64,000 nucleotides of DNA from Oscillospiraceae bacterium (GTDB lineage: Bacteria > Bacillota > Clostridia > Oscillospirales > Oscillospiraceae): contig JAFZDL010000025.1 of the NCBI GenBank assembly GCA_017561205.1, forward strand, positions 1 through 64,000, read 5' to 3'. Each line of letters starts with the position of its first letter. Within the stretch, counting starts at the first letter, position 1. This document shows, piece by piece, positions 7,610-16,750 of the stretch. A model generated the notes under the pieces. It worked only from the letters and a program-made list of their open reading frames with translations, had not been told where the DNA came from and did no database searches. The translations under genes and the position numbers were made by a program.

Positions 7610-9832
7610 TCACCCCCTGAGAATAATCGTTCCTTCCAAATCTGTACGGTAAACCGTGCATCCAAACAGGTCAAGCCGATTAAGGGTATCCCTTGCGGGA
7701 TGCCCGTAAGTATTTCTCTCACCAACGGAAATCAGCACAATTTCCGGTCTTGTTGCATTCAGCAGATCCCAAGATGTTGAGCTACTCGAACCGTGGTGAC
7801 CTGCAACCAAAATCTCCAAATCCGGCAACGTTGTGCGCTCCAGCAGTGCCCGCTCACCGGAAACAGAACGGTCACCTGTAATTAGTATATCACAATCCTC
7901 CGGCTGAAACAAGATACACAGACCGCTTTCATTGCTCTCTTCTCTATCATCAGACGGAAAAATTGTAATATTTGCTGCGTCCAGGCACAGGTCTTCCCGC
8001 ACCCAGTGAATTCTACCCTTGTATTTCTGCTCCAAAGCGTCTTTATACTTGTTTTCATCATGTCCAATGGGTAAGTACAATTTGTCTGCCGGCACAATTT
8101 CCAACAGGTGCGCTGCACCACCTACATGATCCGAATCATAATGCGTAAGAATAAACCCGTCCAGCCGAAATATACCCTGAGAGATCAGTAATTGGGCTGC
8201 CTCAGTTGCTGCCATTTCATCACTGTCACCGCCGCAATCAACCATATAATATTGATCTTCACATTGCAAAAGCACACATTGGCCTTGCCCTACATCGATT
8301 GCAGTGATGCGGTAATTATCTAATCTTGGCTCCAAGTATGAACAAAATACCGAGCCTATAAGGCCAGCTAAAATACATACCGTCAGCACCACAGGGTGCT
8401 TCTTCTTGCTCTTCAAAAAAATAGTCAGCAAAATACCAGTAAATATCAACCAGAGGACAATATAAATACTGCTTGTATATACCGATGACAACGGAACTTT
8501 AGAAATCATATCAATCACCCATAAAACATATCGCACAGGCCATGCTATCAGCCACCCGACCACTATACCCAGCGGAAGCCATATAGCGCCTAAAACGCAG
8601 GCAACCACAACACCAATAAAAATCGCAGATATAATCCAAAGTGTCAATAAATTGGTCAAGATACCCAAAATACATACACTCCCAAAGTAAATTGCACTAA
8701 GCGGTGTTGTCAAAGAAATTGCACCCAAAGTAGCACTAACAGACGCAACAAACCAGCGGGTTAATTTTGCTTTCCACGACCGCCCCTTCGCCGGACCGAG
8801 GCGGGTCTTTAACAGCAGAAAATCATGAATTCTCTCCGTAAAGAGGAGAATACCTATCATACAACCCGCCGACAGTTGGAGACTCACAGAAGTGATTGCA
8901 ATTGGATTGTTGGCCAGTATAAGTAGCACAGCAAAGCCCAAGGCAGTTGGCGGGTCATATTCCTTGTCCGTGATCAGCGCAAGAATCACAAGCGACTGCA
9001 TAACAGTTGCACGTACAATGGACGGAGAGAATCCAGCCACCGCCGCAAAAAGGAACAGCATCGGAAACCCAATTATAGCTGTAAGGAACCGCTTTCTGAA
9101 ACAGAGGAAATATAGCGCTGAAAACAGAATGGACACATGCATACCGGAAACTGCAGCAATATGGTAAATACCACTGGCTTTCAGTTCCCATTCCATTTCA
9201 AATGGCATATCCATCCGATCTCCCAAAAGAAGCGCTCTGGCAAAGGTTCTTGTATCTGCGGGGAGGGTTTTGTCCACGAGAGAAAGAATCTCGTGACGAA
9301 GATTTTTCACAAAATACTTTTCAATTGATGTTGTAATCGGTGAAATAACACTGTTTCCTTTTGGGTAGCACAAAAGGAATATGCCATTTCCTCTGTGATA
9401 GGTGGCATTCTCTTTCCCGCCCACCGTGTAGCGAAGCAAATAATCGCCCGCAACACGGTCGCCCGGAGTTAGAGAAACATCCTCGTTTATATAGAACTGA
9501 ACAGTATAGGTTTTTCCGTCTATCTCGATTTTTCCTTCACAAATTGTACTGTTCTCACCAATTCTGCTGTAATCGGTCGCTGTGATATCTAAGAACAGTT
9601 CCTGTCCGTCAACTGAGCGCGCCGGCGCAAGATACAGCCAATCAAAACCAAGAAACCAGGAAAGGCCAATTGCACATCCAACCAATACACAAATTAACTG
9701 GCGACGATATCTAGATAGAATCAACGCGCCGATACAAGCAATTGTAAACGTAATCCAAATACCGTATTTTAGATAGGCACCACCGGCACAGGCGGCTGCA
9801 AAACCAACAGAAAACCACATCAGTTTTCGCAA
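7610..9832 (-). CDS. comEC: ComEC/Rec2 DNA-internalisation channel
   Basis: The 740-aa polytopic protein has N-terminal membrane helices (about 5-70), a small soluble DUF4131-like domain (about 80-190) and the Competence membrane domain with many helices (about 200-480). Its C-terminus is a metallo-beta-lactamase-like domain with AIDVGQGQC, THYDSDHVGGA and AGHHGSSSSTS. ComEC imports single-stranded DNA during natural transformation and related uptake. The start is TTG at 9832: AGGAG lies 8 nt upstream, and the nearby ATG at 9834-9836 is out of frame. No promoter is seen between it and the alaS terminator, so expression may depend on read-through. ComEA and other competence genes are not in the window. 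Confidence 0.93.
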   Translation of the reverse strand: MRKLMWFSVGFAAACAGGAYLKYGIWITFTIACIGALILSRYRRQLICVLVGCAIGLSWFLGFDWLYLAPARSVDGQELFLDITATDYSRIGENSTICEGKIEIDGKTYTVQFYINEDVSLTPGDRVAGDYLLRYTVGGKENATYHRGNGIFLLCYPKGNSVISPITTSIEKYFVKNLRHEILSLVDKTLPADTRTFARALLLGDRMDMPFEMEWELKASGIYHIAAVSGMHVSILFSALYFLCFRKRFLTAIIGFPMLFLFAAVAGFSPSIVRATVMQSLVILALITDKEYDPPTALGFAVLLILANNPIAITSVSLQLSAGCMIGILLFTERIHDFLLLKTRLGPAKGRSWKAKLTRWFVASVSATLGAISLTTPLSAIYFGSVCILGILTNLLTLWIISAIFIGVVVACVLGAIWLPLGIVVGWLIAWPVRYVLWVIDMISKVPLSSVYTSSIYIVLWLIFTGILLTIFLKSKKKHPVVLTVCILAGLIGSVFCSYLEPRLDNYRITAIDVGQGQCVLLQCEDQYYMVDCGGDSDEMAATEAAQLLISQGIFRLDGFILTHYDSDHVGGAAHLLEIVPADKLYLPIGHDENKYKDALEQKYKGRIHWVREDLCLDAANITIFPSDDREESNESGLCILFQPEDCDILITGDRSVSGERALLERTTLPDLEILVAGHHGSSSSTSWDLLNATRPEIVLISVGERNTYGHPARDTLNRLDLFGCTVYRTDLEGTIILRG

Positions 9833-9850
9833 GGCATTCTCTCCTCTTGT

Positions 9851-9881
9851 AAAAAGGACGCCACCCGGGGGCAGCGTCCTT
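9851..9881 (-). terminator. Intrinsic terminator after alaS
   Basis: On the - strand AAGGACGC (9881-9874) pairs with GCGTCCTT (9861-9854), with a GC-rich inner arm (GCCCCCGGGTGG) and a T5 run. The comEC SD follows within 10 nt. Confidence 0.85.
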
Positions 9882-9886
9882 ATAAA

Positions 9887-12523
9887 TTAGAGCTTAGATG
9901 CTACAAAATCGTCAACTGTTGCCAATGCGTCATCCAGCTTCAAAGCATCCTTGCCGCCGCCCATTGCGGAGTCGGGCTTACCGCCGCCGGAACCGCCGCA
10001 AATGGTGCAAACCTGCTTCACCAGATCACCGGCCTTCATACCCTTGGCAACGGCCTCCTTACCGCAAACTGCCAAGAAAGTAATCTTTTCATCGTTGACT
10101 GCAGACAGCACAGCAACCACATTGGAAGCCTTATCCCGCAGGGTATCGCCAATCTGACGGAGCTTGCCAGCATCAGCATTGGGCACATTCACGGTCAGCA
10201 CCTTCAGACCCCCGATATCGTGAGCGCCGAACAGGAAACGGTCTGCCTCACCGGCAGTTTCCTTTGCCTTATAGGACTCAATTGCCTTCTTCAGGTTCTT
10301 GACTTCCTCGGTCTGTGCGTGAATCTTATCCACCAGTTCACCGGGCTTTGCCTTATACTCAGCAGCAGCTGCATACAGCAGATGGTGGGTGCGGGCCATA
10401 TCGGCAAGGCATTCTTTACCGGTGATGGCTTCAATACGGCGGACACCGGAAGCAACGCTGCCTTCGCTCTCAATGCGGAAAGGACCAACCTTTGCGGTAT
10501 TATCCAAATGGGTACCACCGCACAGCTCAATAGAATAACCGCCCATATTGACAACGCGGACAGTATCACCGTACTTTTCGCTGAACAGCGCAGTTGCGCC
10601 CTGTTTCTTGGCTTCCTCAATGGGCATTTCCTTAACATCAACAGGATAACCCTCCAGCACGGCAGACTGGACAATAGCATCGACCTTTGCCAGCTCCTCG
10701 GGGGACATAGCAGAGTAGTGGGTAAAGTCAAAACGCAGACGGTCGGGTTCTACCAAAGAACCGGCCTGGTGGACATGGTCACCCAAGACGCTGGTCAAAG
10801 CCTTCTGCAGCAGGTGGGTTGCAGAGTGAGCACGCATAATAGCCTTACGGCGCTCTACATCAATGGTAGCCAAAACTACATCATCGGTCTTCAGCGCGCC
10901 GCTGCGCATCACACCGGAGTGGAGATACTTGCCGCCCTTGTCCTTCTGTACATTGGTAACCTTAAAGCGGCTCTCGCCCATCAAAATCGCGCCATAGTCA
11001 GCGCACTGACCGCCCATTTCCGCATAGAAGGGAGTCTTGTCCAGAACGATAATACCCTGCTCGCCGGCAGTAATAGAGCCGGTAACTTCCTCTCCAACGC
11101 ATACGGCCAAAATCTTGGCCTCGCAGTTGTTCTCTTCATAGCCCACAAATTCGGTAGGCGTGGTATCCAGGCCCAGGTCGATACCTGCCCAGCCCAAATC
11201 ACCCTGAGCCAATCGGTCTTCACGAGAACGTATGCGCTGCTCCTCACGACAGGCATTATACTTATCCGTATCCAGTGTCATACCCTCATCTTCCAGCATC
11301 TCAGCTGTCAGGTCCACAGGGAAGCCATAGGTATCAGCCAACAGAAAGGCATCTTCACCAGAGAATACGGTCACACCCTTCTCCTTATGCAGAGCCAGTT
11401 TCTCGCCAAAGATACGCATACCGGTATCAATGGTACGGGCAAAGTTCTCTTCCTCAGTCTTGACCGTGCGGATGATATCGGCAGCACGTTCACGGAGGTA
11501 GCTGTAGTGGCTCTCGTTCTCCTTGATGACAGTTTCCACAACCTCATACAGGAAGGGACGATTCACGCCCAGGAGCTTGCCGTGACGGGCAGCACGACGG
11601 AGCAGACGGCGCAGAACATAACCACGCCCCTCATTAGTGGGACGTACACCGTCAGCGATCATAAATGTAGAAGCACGAATGTGGTCGGTGATAACTCTCA
11701 GGCTCACATCGGTCTTATTGCTTTGACCGTAAGCAGCGCCGGTGATTTTGGTAACATGGTTAGTGATGTTCATAACCGTATCCACATCAAACAGGGAGTT
11801 CACGTCCTGGCAGACAACAGCCAAACGCTCCAAGCCCATACCGGTATCGATGTTCTTCTGCACCAATTCTGTATAGTTGCCATTACCGTCATTGTCGAAC
11901 TGAGAGAACACATTGTTCCAAACCTCGATAAAGCGGTCACACTCACAGCCAACCTTACAGTCTGGGCTGCCACAGCCGTACTTCTCGCCACGGTCATAGT
12001 AGATCTCAGAGCAAGGACCGCAAGGGCCGGAGCCGTGCTCCCAGAAGTTATCAGCCTTGCCGAAACGGAAGATATTCTCAGCAGGAATACCAATTTCCTT
12101 ATTCCAGATTTCAAAGGCTTCCTCGTCATTTTCATAGATAGAGGGATACAGGCGGTCTTCCTCCAAACCAACTACCTTAGTTAGGAACTCCCAGCTCCAG
12201 GCAATAGCCTCGTGCTTAAAGTAATCACCAAAGGAGAAATTGCCCAGCATCTCAAAATAGGTACCGTGTCGGGCGGTCTTACCGATATTCTCGATATCGC
12301 CGGTACGGATACACTTCTGGCAGGTGCAGACTCTTCTTCTGGGAGGCTCCACTTCACCCTTAAAGTAGGGCTTCATGGGCGCCATACCGGAGTTGATCAA
12401 CAACAGGGATGCATCATTTTGGGGAATCAAAGAAAAACTGGGCAGGCGCAGGTGATCCTTGCTCTCAAAGAAGCTGAGGAACATCTCACGCAGCTCGTTT
12501 ACACCATAGGCTTTCTTGCTCAT
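9887..12523 (-). CDS. alaS: Alanyl-tRNA synthetase
   Basis: This is a full-length 878-aa class II synthetase. It has the N-terminal RLPSFSLIPQND and INSGMAPMKPYF, motif 2 (RTGDIENIGKTARHGTYFEMLGNFSFG), the editing domain with HSATHLLQKAL and ELCGGTHLDNT (zinc-type HxxxH and CxxxH), and the C-Ala domain ending GGSGGGKPDSAMGGGK. AlaRS charges tRNA-Ala and clears Ser/Gly mischarging. A well-placed SD (TAGGAGG) precedes ATG 12523. Its leader is a T-box riboswitch with its own promoter, so uncharged tRNA-Ala should raise expression. A terminator directly after the stop makes it essentially monocistronic. Confidence 0.98.
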   Translation of the reverse strand: MSKKAYGVNELREMFLSFFESKDHLRLPSFSLIPQNDASLLLINSGMAPMKPYFKGEVEPPRRRVCTCQKCIRTGDIENIGKTARHGTYFEMLGNFSFGDYFKHEAIAWSWEFLTKVVGLEEDRLYPSIYENDEEAFEIWNKEIGIPAENIFRFGKADNFWEHGSGPCGPCSEIYYDRGEKYGCGSPDCKVGCECDRFIEVWNNVFSQFDNDGNGNYTELVQKNIDTGMGLERLAVVCQDVNSLFDVDTVMNITNHVTKITGAAYGQSNKTDVSLRVITDHIRASTFMIADGVRPTNEGRGYVLRRLLRRAARHGKLLGVNRPFLYEVVETVIKENESHYSYLRERAADIIRTVKTEEENFARTIDTGMRIFGEKLALHKEKGVTVFSGEDAFLLADTYGFPVDLTAEMLEDEGMTLDTDKYNACREEQRIRSREDRLAQGDLGWAGIDLGLDTTPTEFVGYEENNCEAKILAVCVGEEVTGSITAGEQGIIVLDKTPFYAEMGGQCADYGAILMGESRFKVTNVQKDKGGKYLHSGVMRSGALKTDDVVLATIDVERRKAIMRAHSATHLLQKALTSVLGDHVHQAGSLVEPDRLRFDFTHYSAMSPEELAKVDAIVQSAVLEGYPVDVKEMPIEEAKKQGATALFSEKYGDTVRVVNMGGYSIELCGGTHLDNTAKVGPFRIESEGSVASGVRRIEAITGKECLADMARTHHLLYAAAAEYKAKPGELVDKIHAQTEEVKNLKKAIESYKAKETAGEADRFLFGAHDIGGLKVLTVNVPNADAGKLRQIGDTLRDKASNVVAVLSAVNDEKITFLAVCGKEAVAKGMKAGDLVKQVCTICGGSGGGKPDSAMGGGKDALKLDDALATVDDFVASKL

Positions 12524-12550
12524 AATAGAATAACCTCCTAAAAATTTCCA

Positions 12551-12585
12551 AAAAAATAAACCTCTCCCCTACTTTAGGGGCGAGG
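12551..12585 (-). terminator. T-box regulatory terminator of alaS
   Basis: On the - strand CCTCGCCCCTA pairs with TAGGGGAGAGG (one mismatch, loop AAAGT), followed by TTTATTTTTT. It lies just 3' of the T-box bulge and 27 nt before the alaS start, the expected place for the regulated terminator. Confidence 0.88.
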
Positions 12586-12770
12586 CGCTCGCGGTACCAC
12601 CCTAATTCACTTCATCGAAGTATCTTAGTTACTCTGTAACGGGAGTTCCCGTCCCGGTCATCCCGGGCTGCTTGGAAGTGGCTGAAGGCAGGTCTTGGCA
12701 AGGGGCTCACACCATCCCCCTCTCGCTATAGCTTAACCAACCTCTTGGTTTCCGCATTGCGTTTACATAT
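12551..12770 (-). promoter_or_regulatory. T-box riboswitch controlling alaS
   Basis: The leader of about 220 nt contains the diagnostic T-box AGGGTGGTACCGCG on the - strand (12590-12603). This bulge pairs with the NCCA end of uncharged tRNA to form the antiterminator. Upstream structure includes a GGGGGATGG...CCCC stem-I-like region and hairpins such as CCCGGGATGACCGGG and GGGAACTCCC. The cognate gene implies an Ala specifier codon, but I could not place it with confidence. The regulated terminator lies at 12551-12585 and a consensus promoter immediately upstream. Confidence 0.93.
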
Positions 12771-12777
12771 CGTTGAT

Positions 12778-12805
12778 ATTCTACCATAAAAGCCGAAAAT
12801 GTCAA
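12778..12805 (-). promoter_or_regulatory. Promoter of the alaS T-box leader
   Basis: On the - strand, -35 TTGACA (12800-12805), a 16-nt spacer and -10 TAGAAT (12778-12783). The start would be near 12771, just before the T-box leader structure. Confidence 0.85.
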
Positions 12806-12835
12806 TGGTTTTCCTGTATTTTTCTGTATTTATCT

Positions 12836-12867
12836 CATAAAAACAGACCGCCAAAGGCGGTCTGTTT
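12836..12867 (-). terminator. Terminator after the pepF operon
   Basis: AAACAGACCGCC (12841-12852) pairs perfectly with GGCGGTCTGTTT (12856-12867) around AAA. On the - strand it continues into T5. It ends the pepF/small-gene unit before the alaS promoter. Confidence 0.88.
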
Positions 12868-12870
12868 TCG

Positions 12871-13137
12871 TTACACATTCTCTTCCAGCCAGGCTTTGAG
12901 AGACAAGCGACCTTCCTCTGACATTGGGAAAGTAGCTTCTTTCTCCATTTCGCTCTTTTCGTAGCACAGCTGACCGTGCCAAAGCTCAGCAAAAATGGAG
13001 CTGTTCTCCATATCCACCTCTTTGGGGGTAAGCTTCACCACATTGGGCTTGATCTTAAACCGCAGAGCACCGCAGGAACCGGTAAACTCATTATTCATTG
13101 CAAAAGTATGCAATGTGGGAAGGAAAATATCTACCAT
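12871..13137 (-). CDS. Small conserved-looking protein of unknown function (88 aa)
   Basis: ATG 13137 follows GGCAGGTGA inside the end of pepF, one base after the pepF stop, so the two should be co-translated. The 88-residue product begins MVDIFLPTLHTFAMNNEFTG, contains a CGALRFKIKPNVV strand-rich part and an acidic middle (KEVDMENSSIFAELWHGQLC), and ends KAWLEENV. It is soluble with two cysteines and no recognised motif. I do not know the family. The tight spacing, good SD, downstream terminator and normal codon use argue that it is real. Confidence 0.7.
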   Translation of the reverse strand: MVDIFLPTLHTFAMNNEFTGSCGALRFKIKPNVVKLTPKEVDMENSSIFAELWHGQLCYEKSEMEKEATFPMSEEGRLSLKAWLEENV

Positions 13138-13138
13138 C

Positions 13139-14935
13139 TCATTCACCTGCCAATTCTTCCATTTCATCCAGCAACTGACTAAACAGTTCCAAAGCTGCTT
13201 CAACAGGCTCCGGACCTGTCATATCAACACCTGCGCCTTTGAGAAGATCAATCGGACTCTTGGAACAGCCACCGGACAGAAAATCAAGATAATCCTTAAC
13301 AGCCTTCTCCCCTTCTTGCAGGATCCGGCGGGACAATGCAATAGCGGCTGCATAGCCGGTTGCATACTGGAACACATAGTAATTGTAATAGAAATGGGGA
13401 ATTCTCGCCCATTCCATGGCAATTTCATCGTCAACCACCATATCAGGACCAAAATATTCCTCATTTAGGCGGCGATATTCTGCGCACAGGTCATCGGCGG
13501 TAAGGGTCTGACCCTGAGCAACCATCTTACCAATGTTCAGTTCAAACTCTGCAAACATTGTCTGCCGGTAAAGCGTACCCTTGAACTGCTCCAGGAAGTG
13601 ATTGATGAGGTACATGCGCTCCTTTTTATCAGTGGTTTTGTTCAGCAGATACTCCATCATCAGAGCTTCATTGCAAGTAGAAGCCACCTCCGCTACAAAA
13701 ATCACATAATGGGCATCAATGGGATTTTGGTGCTTATTAGACAGGTAGGAATGCAGCGCATGACCCATTTCGTGGGCCAAGGTAAACTGGCTGTCCAGCG
13801 TACCGGAGAAGTTCAAAAGCACATAGGGATGAACCGCCGCGCCAGCAGAATACGCACCGCTGCGCTTACCTATATTGGGATAAACGTCGATCCAGCGATT
13901 CTCAAATCCTGCCTTCAAAATCGTCCGATAGTCCTCACCCAAGGGTGCAAGGGCATCATAGACAGTCTGTTTTGCTTCATCAAAGGAAATCTTTTTGTCC
14001 ACATCTGCAACCAAAGGCGCATAAATATCGTAGAAATGCAACTCCTCCAAACCCAACAGCTTTTTCCGCAGACGGACATAGCGATGCATCTTGTCCATAT
14101 TCTTATGAACGGTTTCAATGAGATTCAGATACACAGATGTCGGCACATTGGTATTGTTCAAAGATGCTTCAAAGGCATTTTCATACTTACGAGCTTGGGC
14201 AAAGAACTTCATCTGCTTATTTTGGGCATCCAAAATAGAGGCTGCAGTGTTCTTAAAATCGCCGAATCCCTTATAAAGGCTCTCGTAGGCATTCTTCCGC
14301 AGCACCCGGTCAGAGCTATTCTGCAAGGGTACAAAGGTGGCCTGCTTCACTGTATGGGCATTGCCATCGGCATCCAATGCATCTTCAAATTTCAAATCCG
14401 CATCGGCAAACATGCCGTAAATGGTATCAGGTGCTTGAGAAAGCTCCCCGGCTGCTGCCAGCAATTTTTCCTCAACAGGAGAAAGAATATGCTCCCTTTT
14501 CCGCCGCAAATTAGTCAAATAACGGCGATACCGCTCCAATTTGGGGCAAGCAGCATAAAAACTATCCAACTGTTCATCGGTAATTGCCATAATCTCCGGT
14601 GTATCAAAACTGAGCCCAGAACCTAAGTCCACCATCACACTGGAAAATCTGCCGGTCATAGCTTGATAAGTTGCATTGCGGGTATCTTCATCGGACTTGC
14701 GCATACAGTAGTTACCCAACCGGGATGCCTTTACATCCGTCATCTCAGATTTATAGAGATAATCATACAGTGTCTGTCCACTTTCAGCCAAGCGACCTGC
14801 AAAAGCAGACAAAGCGACCTTGTCCTGCGCAATAGTAGATAGGTCCTGCTCCCAAGCAGCATCCGTCGCATATAAATCTTCAATAGCCCATTTGTCAGCT
14901 ATGGGGATTTCCGAACGGTCACGAATCTTATCCAT
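13139..14935 (-). CDS. pepF: Oligoendopeptidase F (M3B zinc peptidase)
   Basis: The 598-aa cytoplasmic metallopeptidase has the gluzincin motif HEMGH (His388, Glu389, His392) in FTLAHEMGHALHSYLS, with the M3 downstream Glu in EVASTCNEALMMEYLL. RSEIPIADKWAIEDLYA at the N-terminus is typical of PepF. It degrades oligopeptides of roughly 7-17 residues, with roles in peptide turnover. ATG 14935 has the strong SD AGGAGGG at 5 nt; a longer frame to 14974 lacks one. The promoter lies just upstream, divergent from the transporter gene, and the small 88-aa gene follows in the same unit. Confidence 0.95.
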   Translation of the reverse strand: MDKIRDRSEIPIADKWAIEDLYATDAAWEQDLSTIAQDKVALSAFAGRLAESGQTLYDYLYKSEMTDVKASRLGNYCMRKSDEDTRNATYQAMTGRFSSVMVDLGSGLSFDTPEIMAITDEQLDSFYAACPKLERYRRYLTNLRRKREHILSPVEEKLLAAAGELSQAPDTIYGMFADADLKFEDALDADGNAHTVKQATFVPLQNSSDRVLRKNAYESLYKGFGDFKNTAASILDAQNKQMKFFAQARKYENAFEASLNNTNVPTSVYLNLIETVHKNMDKMHRYVRLRKKLLGLEELHFYDIYAPLVADVDKKISFDEAKQTVYDALAPLGEDYRTILKAGFENRWIDVYPNIGKRSGAYSAGAAVHPYVLLNFSGTLDSQFTLAHEMGHALHSYLSNKHQNPIDAHYVIFVAEVASTCNEALMMEYLLNKTTDKKERMYLINHFLEQFKGTLYRQTMFAEFELNIGKMVAQGQTLTADDLCAEYRRLNEEYFGPDMVVDDEIAMEWARIPHFYYNYYVFQYATGYAAAIALSRRILQEGEKAVKDYLDFLSGGCSKSPIDLLKGAGVDMTGPEPVEAALELFSQLLDEMEELAGE

Positions 14936-14962
14936 TGTTATCCCTCCTAATTTCATATATTC

Positions 14963-14991
14963 ATTATACCACAATACTCACAAATTGGAAA
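14963..14991 (-). promoter_or_regulatory. Promoter of pepF
   Basis: On the - strand, -35 TTTCCA (14986-14991), a 17-nt spacer and -10 TATAAT (14963-14968), 28 nt before the pepF ATG. Confidence 0.65.
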
Positions 14992-14999
14992 GTATAAGC

Positions 15000-15028
15000 T
15001 TGATTTTATTTTTAAGTTATGATAGTAT
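15000..15028 (+). promoter_or_regulatory. Possible promoter of the DMT transporter gene
   Basis: -35 TTGATT (15000-15005), a 17-nt spacer and -10 TAGTAT (15023-15028). The predicted start falls on the SD (GGTGAT), giving an extremely short leader, so the assignment is weak. Confidence 0.4.
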
Positions 15029-15047
15029 TCTCCCGGTGATGTAAACT

Positions 15048-15944
15048 ATGAACAAGAAACTAAAAAGTAACATTGCAATACTGATTGCAACAATAATTTG
15101 GGGCTCAACTTTTGTTGCCCAAAGTATTGGTATGGACCACATCGGCCCTTTTACCTTCCAAGCTGCTCGTTGCTTTCTTGGCGGACTGATATTGCTTCCC
15201 ATCATTGCTGTAACAGATAAATTTACATATAAAAATGATGGCGAAAGCTTCCTTACGCGCTGGTCGGATAAGAGACTTTGGAAAGCCTCCTTACTCAGCG
15301 GCATTCCTTTGTTTGTGGCAACAAATTTGCAGCAGCTCGGCATTGTGGATACGGATGCCGGTAAATCCGCTTTCTTGACCGCAATGTACATAGTGTTTGT
15401 CCCGATAATCAGTATGTTTTTCGGGCAAAAGCCATCTAAATGGGTGCCGATTAGTGTTATACTGGGTGTTGGCGGTCTGTACTGCCTAAGCTGTGTCGGC
15501 GTTAAAACTATTGCAACCAGTGACTTGCTTCTTTTAGGTTGCGCAGTTGCCTTTGCAATTCAAATCTTGGCAGTTGACAAATTTGCTAATCAAGTAGATT
15601 GCCTGCGGTTGAACTGTATCAACGCATTTTTATGCGCAGCACTGTCTGCTATTGTGATGGTCTTTACAGAAGATCCGACTTGGGACGCAATTCGCGGCTG
15701 TTTCGGTTCCGTTGCCTATGCTGGTGTTCTTTCTATGGGCATTGCCTATTCTCTGCAGAATATTGGCCAAAAGAACTTAGATTCTGCCACTGCTTCCCTA
15801 CTGATGAGTACCGAATCTGTGTTTGCTGTTTTAGCAGGCTGGATTGTACTGCACGAGCGGCTGAATTTCTGGGAAGGACTTGGATGCGTGCTGGTCTTCG
15901 GCGCTGTCATACTATCCCAATTACCGGACAAGAAGAAAACTTAA
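15048..15944 (+). CDS. EamA/DMT-family permease
   Basis: The 298-aa protein has ten hydrophobic segments arranged as two EamA repeats. Repeat one starts AILIATIIWGSTFVAQSIGMDHIGPFTFQAARCFLGG and repeat two has GVLSMGIAYSLQNIGQKNLDSATASLLMSTESVFAVLAGW; the family's ESVFA motif is clear. DMT permeases mostly export amino acids or other metabolites, and the substrate cannot be read from sequence. The start ATG 15048 has GGTGAT 7 nt upstream. It is monocistronic and ends in a perfect terminator shared with the convergent udp gene. Confidence 0.92.
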   Translation: MNKKLKSNIAILIATIIWGSTFVAQSIGMDHIGPFTFQAARCFLGGLILLPIIAVTDKFTYKNDGESFLTRWSDKRLWKASLLSGIPLFVATNLQQLGIVDTDAGKSAFLTAMYIVFVPIISMFFGQKPSKWVPISVILGVGGLYCLSCVGVKTIATSDLLLLGCAVAFAIQILAVDKFANQVDCLRLNCINAFLCAALSAIVMVFTEDPTWDAIRGCFGSVAYAGVLSMGIAYSLQNIGQKNLDSATASLLMSTESVFAVLAGWIVLHERLNFWEGLGCVLVFGAVILSQLPDKKKT

Positions 15945-15976
15945 CAAAAGAGCAGGCTATTGCCTGCTCTTTTGTT
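15943..15976. terminator. Bidirectional terminator between the DMT permease and udp
   Basis: A perfect 15-bp stem, 15943-15957 with 15962-15976, has loop TATT and A-rich and T-rich feet. It overlaps both stop codons and serves both convergent genes. Confidence 0.93.
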
Positions 15977-16739
15977 ATTTCTTATCTGCTGCAATAAGGC
16001 GCTTCATCGCCTCAATGCCAACACGGATCGCCGCGCTGGTATCTTCCGTCATCGGCATTTCCAGGCCGGCCTTTTCCCGCTCTTGGTTCCAAACTGCGTG
16101 GAAGCAGCTGCCACAGCGCACGCCTAAGGCAGATGCTACAACAAACAAGGCTGCTGACTCCATTTCACTGGCCAAAACGCCCAGCCGTTTCCAGCTCTCC
16201 CATTTTTGCAAGAGCTCATAGGATACGGGGCTTTTCTCCGGGCTGTGCTGGCCGTAGAAGGAGTCCTTGCATTGCACCACACCTACATGGGTACGATAAC
16301 CAAGTTCCTCTCCGGCAGCCTTCAGCGCCGCAGTAACACCGAAGTCGGGGACAGCAGGAAATTCGATGGGTGCGTATTCCATGGATGTATGCTCATAGCG
16401 GATAGCGCCATTAGCAACGATCACATCGCCAGGCAGCACATCCATGGCTATACCACCGCAGGTACCAATGCGAATGAAGGTGTCTGCGCCGATTGCAGCA
16501 AGTTCCTCCATAGCAATGGAGGCTGACGGCCCGCCGATACCGGTAGAACAGACGCTCACCTTTTCCCCCAGTAATGTACCGGTGTAAATATTATATTCTC
16601 TGTTCATACCGACATGGACAGGGTTATCAAAATGTGCAGCTATCGCCTCACATCTGCCAGGATCACCGGGCAGGAAACAATACTTACCCACATCACCTTC
16701 TTTACAGCGGATGTGATACTGCATACCAATATCTTGCAT
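15975..16739 (-). CDS. udp: Uridine phosphorylase
   Basis: The 254-aa NP-I family enzyme has the phosphate-binding LPGDPGR near residue 23, the SMNRE-like [39 protein letters not shown] and the ribose-binding [11 protein letters not shown]. The layout and the [11 protein letters not shown] segment match uridine phosphorylase better than DeoD or MTA nucleosidase. It cleaves uridine with phosphate to uracil and ribose-1-phosphate for salvage. GGAGG precedes ATG 16739, and the gene begins 11 nt after polC. It is the last gene of the pyrH...polC operon, whose first gene is UMP kinase, so the operon has a pyrimidine enzyme at each end. Confidence 0.88.
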   Translation of the reverse strand: MQDIGMQYHIRCKEGDVGKYCFLPGDPGRCEAIAAHFDNPVHVGMNREYNIYTGTLLGEKVSVCSTGIGGPSASIAMEELAAIGADTFIRIGTCGGIAMDVLPGDVIVANGAIRYEHTSMEYAPIEFPAVPDFGVTAALKAAGEELGYRTHVGVVQCKDSFYGQHSPEKSPVSYELLQKWESWKRLGVLASEMESAALFVVASALGVRCGSCFHAVWNQEREKAGLEMPMTEDTSAAIRVGIEAMKRLIAADKK

Positions 16740-16750
16740 AAGAATCCTCC

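Noticed and set aside
10220..12184. A 654-codon open frame antisense to alaS
   Set aside because: It is a shadow of the strongly biased alaS codon use. It has no SD, promoter or recognisable motif and lies wholly inside an intact synthetase.
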